Part shown: positions 35,609 through 43,233 of the stretch, in pieces
Position numbering within the stretch: the first letter of the stretch is position 1
How the letters are laid out: each line of letters opens with the position of its first letter
NCBI GenBank assembly: GCA_040753875.1
Contig: JBFMDV010000032.1
Location: forward strand, 86,263 to 150,262
Origin: Candidatus Zixiibacteriota bacterium
GTDB taxonomy: Bacteria > Zixibacteria > MSB-5A5 > GN15 > FEB-12
Length of the DNA stretch: 64,000 nucleotides
Reading direction: 5' to 3'
The notes under the pieces: model-generated
The model's input: the letters and a program-made list of their open reading frames with translations, nothing else
What the model was told of the DNA's origin: nothing
Database searches by the model: none
Made by a program: the position numbers and the translations under genes

Positions 35609-35691
35609 AAGTCATTTGATGGGACCGGGTCATGCAGTTGGCCTGACCAATCTGTGCCAAGGCTGAAATTAGTTGGCACAGCGGGGCGGCG

Positions 35692-35805
35692 TTGAAGTGC
35701 CGTCAGGTGTCTCGGCCTGACGGCGCTTCGTTTCAACCGGTTGTCGGGCAGGGACGCCCGACACCACGTCAAAAACTACTTAATCGGGACGTGGCAGAAG
35801 CCTGA
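35692..35805. repeat. 114-bp interspersed repeat, copy 1
   Basis: Matches 38135-38248 with about eight differences. It contains two hairpins: CGTCAGG/CCTGACG, and GTCGGGC/GCCCGAC with a 6-base centre. Its right end reads as codons for GTWQKPE and a stop (35786-35809), like the 3' end of the epimerase gene ending at 33600. It lies in the gap between the glycosyltransferase and the ABC transporter. Confidence 0.85.
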
Positions 35806-35861
35806 ATAGCCAGGGCAAAGCCGGCTACTGTTTTCCAGCAACCCGCCTGATATCCTTTTCG

Positions 35862-35867
35862 TATATT
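35862..35867 (+). promoter_or_regulatory. -10-like TATATT close to the ABC ATPase start
   Basis: TATATT ends nine bases before the ATG at 35876, and no ribosome binding site is present. No good -35 is seen 15-19 bases upstream, so this is a weaker example of the leaderless pattern. Confidence 0.35.
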
Positions 35868-35875
35868 CCCCTGGC

Positions 35876-36766
35876 ATGATTTCCGTCAAGAATCTCCGCA
35901 AACAGTATGGACAGTTGGTCGCTGTCAACGCTGTTTCTTTCGATGTATCAAAAGGGTGCATCTTTGGTCTGCTGGGACCCAACGGTGCGGGGAAGTCAAC
36001 GACTATCAACATGCTTGCGGGGCTGCTCACTCCGGACAGCGGCTCGGTTCACATTGATACTGAAGGTGACCCGGCGAACCCCGAAGTTCGCAGAAAAATC
36101 GGAAATGCGCCTCAGTCCATCGCTCTATACGAGGCTCTGACCGGCGAAGAGAATTTGCGGTTCTTTGGACGGCTGTACCATCTGCACGGCCGGCAGCTTG
36201 CGGAGCGTGTTGCCTGGGTACTCGATCTGGTCGGTCTGACGGAACGAAAAAGTGATCGTGTCGAAACGTACTCCGGTGGCATGATGCGTCGGCTCAATCT
36301 CGCGTGTGCATTGGTCCATGACCCGCCGATATTACTGCTTGACGAGCCCACTGTTGGTGTCGACCCGCAGTCACGCAACCTGATATTCGTCAAGATCGAA
36401 CAACTGAAGGCCGAAGGTCGCACTATTGTCTACACGACGCACTACATGGAGGAGGCAGAGCGACTCTGCGATGTGGTGGCCATCATCGATCAAGGCCGGA
36501 TACTCGATTTGGATACAGTGGAGCGACTGATTCAGAGGCACGGTGGAAACGCCATGGTTGAGGCGGAACTGCTTCCGCATTCTGCCAAGCCGAACATCCC
36601 TGGTGCGGTGATCAATGATACCAGCCTGCGCTTTGCCTCAGTAACACCGCTTGAGGACATCGCCCGTTTGAGTGAGCAGGGAATCCTGTTCCGAACGCTG
36701 CGCATCGAACGGGCCGATCTGGAATCGGTATTTCTGAATCTCACCGGGCGGAGGTTGAGAGACTGA
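35876..36766 (+). CDS. ABC-2 type transporter ATP-binding protein
   Basis: 296 residues with Walker A GPNGAGKST, signature YSGGMMRRL, Walker B PILLLDEPTVGVDP and the switch His in VYTTHYMEEAERL. The length, the Q-loop region NAPQSIALYEALTGEENL and the C-terminal extension fit exporters of the CcmA/NatA/DrrA type. It forms a transporter with the permease that starts one base inside its stop codon. The load is unknown; drugs, lipids or polysaccharides are usual for this class. Confidence 0.95.
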   Translation: MISVKNLRKQYGQLVAVNAVSFDVSKGCIFGLLGPNGAGKSTTINMLAGLLTPDSGSVHIDTEGDPANPEVRRKIGNAPQSIALYEALTGEENLRFFGRLYHLHGRQLAERVAWVLDLVGLTERKSDRVETYSGGMMRRLNLACALVHDPPILLLDEPTVGVDPQSRNLIFVKIEQLKAEGRTIVYTTHYMEEAERLCDVVAIIDQGRILDLDTVERLIQRHGGNAMVEAELLPHSAKPNIPGAVINDTSLRFASVTPLEDIARLSEQGILFRTLRIERADLESVFLNLTGRRLRD

Positions 36767-38040
36767 TGGGCACCATTCTGTCAATCGCCCTGAAGGATCT
36801 GCTGCTGCTCAGGCGGAACAAGTTCGCCCTGATCTGGGTGGTGGCGTTTCCGTTGCTCATGGCTCTGTTTTTCGGCTCGATCTTTTCCGGCGAGAGCTCC
36901 GGCTCACGGTCGCTGAAAATCGCCTTTGTCGGTGATCAGTCGATATCGAGTGAAGAGTTCTTCACTGAATTGAACAAGTCTGAGGTGCTGGCAATCCGCC
37001 GCCTGCCCCTCGATTCAGCCCTTGATTTAGTGACGCGTGGCAAATTATCCGCCTATGTTCGCTATTTCGCGGTTGACACGTCCGGGAGCAGCATGTTTTC
37101 GATGGGGCGCGATTCGATCGAGGTTGGCATGGACCCATCGCGTAAGACCGAGTCGGCCTATTTGAAAGGGCTCATCGCTCAGGCCTATTTCGCGCGGATG
37201 CAACGGAGGTTCACGCAGCCGTCGTCATGGCGCACGGACATAGGTAAGGGTCTCAAGCAGATTGACTCAATCGGCGACCTCGATTTCGGACAGAAGGGGA
37301 TGTTGAAGGGAATTCTCGGAGACCTGGATTCTTTCCTGGTCTCTATTGACACGCTGGTCGATACGGCGGAAATCCGTAACAGTGGGCCGTTTGGGGATCC
37401 GAAAATCCGCTTCGAAGAGGTCACTCGTCTTGACCGAAAACCCGCCACCAGTTGGGAAATAGCGTTTCCGCAGTCCCTCATCTGGGCGCTGATCGGCTGC
37501 GCGGCAACCTTCGCGTTGTCACTCCTGATCGAAAGGATACGGGGGACCTACACCCGTCTTCGTCTGGCGCCAATTTCTCGCGGACAAATACTGGCGGGCA
37601 AGGGACTTGCCTGTTTCGCAACTTGTGTTCTTGTCTGCTCTCTCTTCATGCTCATCGGAGCGGTCTTTTTCCACGTTCGGATTGAATCGCCGGGAATTCT
37701 CGCGGCCGCTATCGTGTGCGCGGCGCTCTGTTTTGTTGGGATAATGATGTTGATCAGCGTGCTCGGGAAGAACGAGTATACGGTCAGTGGCGCGGGATGG
37801 GCTATTCTGCTGGTTTTCTCCATGACCGGCGGGGGGATGATACCGCTGATGTTTATGCCCTCGTGGATTTCAGCTGTCAGCAATTTCAGCCCGATGAAAT
37901 GGTGCATTCTGGCGTTCGAGGGGGCGATCTGGCGCGGCTTCACCTGGGGGGACATGACGCTGCCGCTGGGAATTCTCCTTGCGATTGGCACTCTCGGATT
38001 TAGTATCGGTGTAATCGTGATGGCGAAAGCGGAGCGATAG
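36766..38040 (+). CDS. ABC-2 type transporter permease
   Basis: 424 residues. One N-terminal helix (FALIWVVAFPLLMALFFGSI), a large extracytoplasmic domain of about 190 residues, then five helices from QSLIWALIGCAATFALSLL to FSIGVIVMAK: the ABC2_membrane_3 (YhhJ/DrrB-like) layout. The start ATG overlaps the stop of the ATPase gene (TGATG), so the two are made together. The last helices contain FSMTGGGMIPLMFMP and MKWCILAFEGAIWRG, typical of the family. One permease is present, so a homodimer with two ATPases is likely. Confidence 0.93.
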   Translation: MGTILSIALKDLLLLRRNKFALIWVVAFPLLMALFFGSIFSGESSGSRSLKIAFVGDQSISSEEFFTELNKSEVLAIRRLPLDSALDLVTRGKLSAYVRYFAVDTSGSSMFSMGRDSIEVGMDPSRKTESAYLKGLIAQAYFARMQRRFTQPSSWRTDIGKGLKQIDSIGDLDFGQKGMLKGILGDLDSFLVSIDTLVDTAEIRNSGPFGDPKIRFEEVTRLDRKPATSWEIAFPQSLIWALIGCAATFALSLLIERIRGTYTRLRLAPISRGQILAGKGLACFATCVLVCSLFMLIGAVFFHVRIESPGILAAAIVCAALCFVGIMMLISVLGKNEYTVSGAGWAILLVFSMTGGGMIPLMFMPSWISAVSNFSPMKWCILAFEGAIWRGFTWGDMTLPLGILLAIGTLGFSIGVIVMAKAER

Positions 38041-38050
38041 CGGTGAGCGT

Positions 38051-38122
38051 TTAGCTCTTTCGCGGTATTATCCACCCGTTCTTCACGTACTCAAATCCAA
38101 TATGCTCATAATACCCCTCGGC
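38051..38122 (-). pseudogene. Truncated 3' end of a GNAT acetyltransferase gene
   Basis: Encodes only the tail EGYYEHIGFEYVKNGWII plus PRKS and a stop. Bases 38057-38122 are identical to 41748-41813, the 3' end of the intact GNAT gene on the same strand; the last Ser codon and stop are kept with a silent change. Upstream of the tail the reading frame runs straight into the 114-bp repeat. It is a remnant, not a gene. Confidence 0.85.
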
Positions 38123-38134
38123 AGTCTCAGCCGC

Positions 38135-38248
38135 TTGAAGTGCCGTCAGGTGTCTCGGCCTGACGACGCTTCGTTTCAACCGGTTGTCGGGCAGGGATGC
38201 CCGACACCGCTTCAAAAACAACATAATCGGGACGTGGCAGATGCCTGA
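38135..38248. repeat. 114-bp interspersed repeat, copy 2
   Basis: About 93 percent identical by eye to 35692-35805. The right end reads GTWQMPEK and a stop (38229-38255), and the similarity to the epimerase 3' end continues some 20 bases past the stop. It adjoins the truncated GNAT tail at 38122. Confidence 0.85.
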
Positions 38249-38267
38249 GAAATGATCACAGATTGCA

Positions 38268-38300
38268 GGCGGCAGGCTTTGGTCATTAACACCTGCCGCC
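38268..38300. repeat. 9-bp inverted repeat downstream of the protease gene
   Basis: GGCGGCAGG (38268-38276) and CCTGCCGCC (38292-38300) with a 15-base loop, just after the subtilisin gene (minus strand). Could act as a transcript-end hairpin, but no T run follows on either strand. Confidence 0.4.
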
Positions 38301-38313
38301 ACTTAGTTGCGAA

Positions 38314-40161
38314 TCAGAACTGGTAACACGGCTTCACCGGCGGATCGCCGATCCCGAGTATGATGTAATCGATCAGAAGCTGGACGTCAGTAATGTCGAC
38401 CAGCCCGTCACAATTATAGTCCCCCAGCAAATGACTGGGAAAGAAATCTGGACCGTTAAGAAAGACGTACTCAACAACGGCAGTGAGGTCGCCTATCTCA
38501 ATGGTGCCGTCATTGTTGGCGTCGCCGTGAGCTATGGACAGCACGGCGCGGAAGGCATCCACACGACCGTAGCCAAACGTGTCGTTCGGCACCGTGGCGC
38601 CGATGGGCACCGCACAACTACATACTATTGCATACACCTGGTCAGAAGTCAACATACTGTCACGTGATAATAGGAGGCTGGCAACACCTGCAACTATAGG
38701 CGCTGAGGCTGAGGTTCCACCGAATCTGCAGTCGTAGTCTTCATCGTTGCGCGGCTGAAGCCCGCAACCCCAACTTACATATTCGCCACAAAATTCCTGG
38801 GTACTTGGGTTATATCCAAGCGTGTCCATCTGGTCGAGCGTGAATACGTCACCCTTTAGACACAAATCCCCTGAAGGTGCTACGAGATCCAAGTAAGGAC
38901 CGATTGAGCTGTACGCCCACAACTGATCCTGTAAATTCACCGCGCCAACCGAAAGGGCGCTATTATCATAGCCGGGCCATGCCATGATTTCTGGACCGCA
39001 ATTGCCTGCCGCAAAGACTACAATACTGCCTTTCCCTCCGCGGCCATCATTGAAGGCCCGATGCATGGCGTCAGGAAGCGCGTCATAACCGACAAGTATC
39101 GCACACCAGCCCCAAGAACAAGTGAGAACGTCTGCACCGGAGAGGTAACTGAAGGTCACTGCTTCAGCGCATTCTTCTGGTGGCAACAGCCACCCACCCT
39201 CTATGATCATCCGAACTGGCATAATGCGTGCGTGAGGGTTTAGGGAAAACATGCCCGTTGAAGGATATGTGCCTTGTAGGCTGTCATTCGTATGCGCAGC
39301 CGCGATTATGCCGGCACAAGCTTCGCCGTGGCCATCAATTGGATGCGGAGCCGGGTTGTAATCGTTGTCAACAAAGTCGTAGCCGGAGGTGATTCGGGCA
39401 ACAGGTAAGTCCTCGTGATCAGTAACTCCATCGTCAAGTACCGCAACCACTACGTCATTCGTCAAGCCTGCAAAGTCCCAAACAGTTGCCTCGTTGAAAC
39501 TGCCGATGATCTTCTTCAGATGCGCCTGGCGATACGAATAATGGTCGAAGACCTTGTAGCTGAACACGGAACCTCTTAGCCCAGTGGCTGGATAAGCGTA
39601 TCGCGTACCTGGGAGCGCATAATACTCATTGGCTAGTTGTACGATCCCCTTGTTTGAGGAAGGAGTATTGACGAGTAGAAACACATTGGGCATGCCAAAC
39701 AACTCGCGCTCAATCAGTACGCCACTGGCCGCATTCACGCTGTCAGTGTACTGACGTGAGATGTTTTCTTCATACGCCACGCAGATTCGGTCCGAGAAAT
39801 AGGCGGGATGTCCGTCTTCAATGCGGTAGTATGGTTCAATCAGATATACAGACGGATTTGATCGAAGCGAATCCAGCCAACTTCCTTCACCGAGCATAAC
39901 CTGCAACGAGCATGGCAGAAACCCTCTGGTTGGAGGTTCGAGTGAAATGACAGAGTGTATTGCTCCAAGCCCTGCAATCACGGAGTCAAGTTGTTGTTGC
40001 GATAGCGTAGAATCGAACTTAACGAGCAGTTTGGTAGAATCGATGGACAGGGAGATTTGTTGACCTTGAGAGTAAAACTGGTGCTGAAAGTCATATGCGA
40101 AGCTTGTCATGCAAAGGAGTGTGCAGAACAGTACCGTGATTAGTTGACACATCGTACGCAT
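38314..40161 (-). CDS. Secreted S8 subtilisin-like serine protease with dockerin-like tail
   Basis: 615 residues from the ATG at 40161 (GGAGG upstream). Signal peptide (LITVLFCTLLCMTSFAY), a long propeptide-like region of about 200 residues, then the S8 domain with Asp243 in VAVLDDGVTD, His278 in DGHGEACAG, the oxyanion Asn387 in FAAGN and Ser484 in FGGTSASAP. The tail holds two dockerin-type calcium loops (GDANNDGTIEIGDLTAVVEY; GDYNCDGLVDITDVQLLIDY). It is outside the cell or on its surface. Its start overlaps the end of the beta-propeller lipoprotein gene by 22 bases. Both lie inside the segment bounded by 66-base direct repeats. Confidence 0.92.
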   Translation of the reverse strand: MRTMCQLITVLFCTLLCMTSFAYDFQHQFYSQGQQISLSIDSTKLLVKFDSTLSQQQLDSVIAGLGAIHSVISLEPPTRGFLPCSLQVMLGEGSWLDSLRSNPSVYLIEPYYRIEDGHPAYFSDRICVAYEENISRQYTDSVNAASGVLIERELFGMPNVFLLVNTPSSNKGIVQLANEYYALPGTRYAYPATGLRGSVFSYKVFDHYSYRQAHLKKIIGSFNEATVWDFAGLTNDVVVAVLDDGVTDHEDLPVARITSGYDFVDNDYNPAPHPIDGHGEACAGIIAAAHTNDSLQGTYPSTGMFSLNPHARIMPVRMIIEGGWLLPPEECAEAVTFSYLSGADVLTCSWGWCAILVGYDALPDAMHRAFNDGRGGKGSIVVFAAGNCGPEIMAWPGYDNSALSVGAVNLQDQLWAYSSIGPYLDLVAPSGDLCLKGDVFTLDQMDTLGYNPSTQEFCGEYVSWGCGLQPRNDEDYDCRFGGTSASAPIVAGVASLLLSRDSMLTSDQVYAIVCSCAVPIGATVPNDTFGYGRVDAFRAVLSIAHGDANNDGTIEIGDLTAVVEYVFLNGPDFFPSHLLGDYNCDGLVDITDVQLLIDYIILGIGDPPVKPCYQF

Positions 40162-41243
40162 TGCTTCCTCCAAGAAGACTGACTATGTCGCGGCAAAGCA
40201 ACATCGCGCAACATAGGTGTAGGGATATCAAGGATTGATATTACTCGTTCAATTTTCATAGTGGCGACATCAAATACCAGGAAGTGAGCATTGGTGAGTC
40301 CGCTAATGACGACCAGTCGCCTGCCGTCAGGTGTAATCGCCAACGACGAGGGGTTGAAATAGCGAACGGTATCCCCATTCTGATTTATGAGACCAGTAGT
40401 GGAAACTGTCGCCACCCTTGTCAGGTTTGGCACGTCGAGAACAAAGAACGCTCTCGGCGTGGGCGGACCGAAGAGGGCAGTTCCAGGGCTTGTGTAGAAT
40501 AGCATGTCCCCCGTCGGGGTCATCTGGAGGTCACCATGACCGGGTACAACGTCCTCGACATACAAGGCCGAATCAGTGTCTGGATCGAGAGCGATAAGCT
40601 GGCTGGAAAAGCTCCCGGTAGTGAGGTTCAGATAGAAGAGACTGTCCCCGCATGAGCGTGTCACCTCTTTCAGCAGGCCAGCCGCGGTCGGAACCGCTGC
40701 AATTACCGTGTCTTCTCCGTCAAATGAAACACAATACACACCACTGACACTGCCGGAAGCGCCGAAGAACGCCCTTCCGTCATCGGTGAACGACCCAGCA
40801 CTTAGTTCAAACGTGTCAGAATAGGCGACTGAAAAGTCAACTGTCCTAACAATCTGGAAGTCGCTCGCACAAACCGCCAGGAATTGACCGTCCGGTGATA
40901 AAGCGGCTCCGCGGGTGCCATGCGACTCAATCGTGTGGACTACCATATCCAGTCCGAGGTCGAATACTGAGACGCCAGCGTCAGATGCTAGGTACAACCT
41001 CTTGCCGTCAGGTGAGACATAGATACCCCACCTCGCGTCGGCACCTGTCCAGATTGTATCGATCAATCCTGACTCAACGTGGTAACCATACACGTGCCTC
41101 GTGTCAAATTCGTCTGTTATGTACGCTACGTAGTCAACAGGTTCAGGCGGGGGGTCAGTCCCGTGGTCACTGCAGGTCAACGGCAGCAGGCAAAGAGCCA
41201 ACAGCAGCCAAAAAACTGCCACCGCTCTCGTACTTACATTCAC
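40140..41243 (-). CDS. Beta-propeller (YncE/WD40-like) lipoprotein
   Basis: 367 residues from the GTG at 41243, which has GGAGG about 10 bases upstream and puts a clean lipoprotein signal at the start (VFWLLLALCLLPLTCSDHG, lipobox Cys). The ATG at 41297 has no such site. The body is made of repeats with a -SPDGKRLYLAS-, -SPDGQFLAVCAS-, -TPTGDMLFYTS-, -TPDGRRLVVIS- rhythm, a seven-bladed YncE-like propeller. Such surface propellers usually bind proteins or glycans. It overlaps the protease gene, so the two are probably made and exported together. Confidence 0.8.
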   Translation of the reverse strand: MNVSTRAVAVFWLLLALCLLPLTCSDHGTDPPPEPVDYVAYITDEFDTRHVYGYHVESGLIDTIWTGADARWGIYVSPDGKRLYLASDAGVSVFDLGLDMVVHTIESHGTRGAALSPDGQFLAVCASDFQIVRTVDFSVAYSDTFELSAGSFTDDGRAFFGASGSVSGVYCVSFDGEDTVIAAVPTAAGLLKEVTRSCGDSLFYLNLTTGSFSSQLIALDPDTDSALYVEDVVPGHGDLQMTPTGDMLFYTSPGTALFGPPTPRAFFVLDVPNLTRVATVSTTGLINQNGDTVRYFNPSSLAITPDGRRLVVISGLTNAHFLVFDVATMKIERVISILDIPTPMLRDVALPRHSQSSWRKQCVRCVN

Positions 41244-41741
41244 GATGATAGACCCTCCATTCGAGAGTTGTGCAACGCCGCGATTGTGAGACGCCATAAT
41301 CCACAGTCTGTTTAATGAGAGGTGTCTGATTTGTGTGTCGAGCTACTTATAAGATAAGAACTGACACTGACAGAACCTGTCAGTTTTAGTTGAAGTTTTT
41401 TGGGCCAACCCGAGAAAAATTAGATATTTGTATCGACTATACAATTAGTTATGCAACATTGCGTTACGTCATTCTTAGCCAAACAAGACAACTTTCCTCC
41501 GTCAAAAAAAACAATGATGCGACCGGTCAGAAAGCCCAAAAATGGAGAATTCCGTCTTGGCTGAATCCCCCAAATCTACACATACCGCTCCAAAGGTCTC
41601 TTCGTTGTCGTTATTCGCTACGTCCTCTGCTTGTATTGACGATGGCGCTGTGAGGTGCGTTAGATCCAGCCCTAGCGAAACTCCACACCCTTCGTGCGAG
41701 CCACGGCTTCTGTCAGTTTACACGGCTTGGATTTTCGGCAC
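41244..41741. other. 498-base region without a gene, relatively AT-rich
   Basis: No convincing gene. It contains an 8-bp perfect inverted repeat, AACTGACA (41359-41366) and TGTCAGTT (41378-41385), with a nested CTGACA/TGTCAG pair, and a visibly AT-rich stretch about 41390-41530. The upstream control region of the propeller/protease pair must lie here, but I cannot pick a firm promoter. Confidence 0.5.
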
Positions 41742-42140
41742 TTATGACTTTCGCGGTATTATCCACCCGTTCTTCACGTACTCAAATCCAATATGCTCAT
41801 AATACCCCTCGGCGGTTAGGGCCGCTAAGAGCAGAATCATCACCTGGTCGCCAAGCTTCTCTTTGGTCAGTCGAATCAGTTCTTTGCCGATCCCCTTTCG
41901 CTGGAAATCTTTCGCCACCGCGAGGTCAGACAGATAACAGCAGTAACAGAAATCAGTCAGTGAACGGGCGAATCCGACCAGATGGTCGCCATCCCAGGCG
42001 GTGACGAACAGATCCCCTTCATCGAGCATCCGTTGTATTCGTGGAAGATCGCCGGTTGGGCGCTTGAGCCCGGAATTGTCAAAGAGCGCCGCCACGGTTT
42101 CGACGGGAGGCACAATGCTGTCGGTGTATGAAATCGGCAT
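41742..42140 (-). CDS. GNAT family N-acetyltransferase
   Basis: 132 residues. The acetyl-CoA site is in LAVAKDFQRKGIGKELI (the R/Q-x2-G-x-G/A motif as QRKGIG), preceded by the beta-strand LVGFARSLTD. The C-terminal YYEHIGFEYVKNGW is motif B with the usual Tyr. It transfers an acetyl group to an amine; the substrate cannot be read. The last 66 coding bases exist again at 38057-38122, so this gene marks one edge of a rearranged segment. Start ATG with GGAG about 8 bases upstream. Confidence 0.9.
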   Translation of the reverse strand: MPISYTDSIVPPVETVAALFDNSGLKRPTGDLPRIQRMLDEGDLFVTAWDGDHLVGFARSLTDFCYCCYLSDLAVAKDFQRKGIGKELIRLTKEKLGDQVMILLLAALTAEGYYEHIGFEYVKNGWIIPRKS

Positions 42141-42296
42141 GCAACTCGCTCCTTTTCTGAGTGCCGTAATATACGCGGCGGAGAGACCGAGGTGGAACAG
42201 AGTTTGATAATAGAGTGTTTAACTCCATTACAACAGTAGGTTCAATCCAGGGGTCCACAACAACCGCCCAATGGGCGGGAAAGGAAGGATTTGGTT

Positions 42297-42683
42297 ATGG
42301 CAAAGACGGCTTTGGTCCGACTTGTTCCCCTTGGATTGATCGCGGCGATGGGGATTCTCGGCTGCTCGTCGGACAGCAACTCGACCGGCGGCGGTGGCGG
42401 GGGCGGCGGGCGTGAATTCGTGTCAGGGGATATGGGAAATGGTCAATCGTACCAGCATGTATTTACGAAATCCGGAAGTTTCCCCTACTATTGCCGCTAT
42501 CATGGTGGCGCCGGGGGAGTCGGGATGGCCGGCACGATCACTGTAAGTGGCAGTGGCTCGGCCAGCTTGCACGCGTTCAGTATTACCAACAATACGCTGC
42601 AGAGCACGACGATCGATGTCGGCGATACCGTACGCTGGACGAACAATACGGTGGTGACTCACACGGTGGAATCAGACAACTGA
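42297..42683 (+). CDS. Cupredoxin (plastocyanin-like) lipoprotein with permuted halves
   Basis: 128 residues from the ATG at 42297 (AAGGAAGG 8 bases upstream). Lipoprotein signal MGILGCSS with lipobox Cys, then a Gly-rich linker. The copper domain seems reordered: the part usually C-terminal comes first (HVFTKSGSFPYYCRYH with Cys66 and His69, then GMAGTITV with Met77), and the part usually N-terminal comes last (STTIDVGDTVRWTNNTVVTH with His122, then TVESDN). All four type-1 copper ligands are present but in the order C, H, M, H. Electron transfer at the outer surface or periplasm is likely. A truncated tandem protein is the alternative, but the bases after the stop show no missing half. Confidence 0.8.
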   Translation: MAKTALVRLVPLGLIAAMGILGCSSDSNSTGGGGGGGGREFVSGDMGNGQSYQHVFTKSGSFPYYCRYHGGAGGVGMAGTITVSGSGSASLHAFSITNNTLQSTTIDVGDTVRWTNNTVVTHTVESDN

Positions 42684-42831
42684 TCCGCTGCTCATACCAT
42701 AGGTGACCGCCGGCGAAAACCCTTCACCGCCGCCGCGATCTCTTCAGACTTGCCCAGGGCGGTTTCGACCGCTATCATCAGGCAGTATTCTAAAACTACA
42801 TAACAAACACCCTAACCTTCAGGAGTGCGCC

Positions 42832-43233
42832 ATGCGCCAGCTTGTTTTGCTCGTATGCATGGGGATACTGATGACCGCCGCCAGTTCGCGCGCCGGTATA
42901 ATCCCGACCTGGGAATCCCCCTCGAAAAAACTCGGCTTCTATCCAATCACTAACGAGATTTCACTCTACAAGAGTTACGATGACGGCGGCCGTGACCGCG
43001 GGCAGACGGTGCAGATCATATCGATCAACTCGATAAAATTGCTTACCACGTTCACCATTGAGTTTACGGGTGACTTCAATTACGACTACACGCCCGGGCT
43101 CTCAAACGATCACTACATGGAACTGGGTGTGGTGAAACACATTACCAATTTCTTCAGTCTTAACGTGCAGCGGGTGATGACGACATTCGGTGACAGGCAC
43201 GTCAATCAGTACGGGGTGCGGTTCAGTTTCTGA
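42832..43233 (+). CDS. Small exported protein, possibly outer-membrane-associated
   Basis: 133 residues from the ATG at 42832 with AGGAG 6 bases before it. A signal peptide (LVLLVCMGILMTAASSRAG) is followed by a beta-rich body, short alternating strands near the end and a C-terminal Phe (QYGVRFSF), as in outer-membrane barrels, though it is too short for a full barrel on its own. I do not recognise a family. It ends 11 bases inside the convergent transporter gene. Confidence 0.7.
   Translation: MRQLVLLVCMGILMTAASSRAGIIPTWESPSKKLGFYPITNEISLYKSYDDGGRDRGQTVQIISINSIKLLTTFTIEFTGDFNYDYTPGLSNDHYMELGVVKHITNFFSLNVQRVMTTFGDRHVNQYGVRFSF

Noticed and set aside
41390..41802. Small plus-strand frames before the GNAT gene
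   Set aside because: Low-complexity, AT-rich translation with no ribosome binding site or recognisable motif; partly antisense to GNAT.
42225..42262. tRNA-like T-arm (GGTTCAATCC) upstream of the cupredoxin gene
   Set aside because: No acceptor stem, D arm or CCA end could be built around it.
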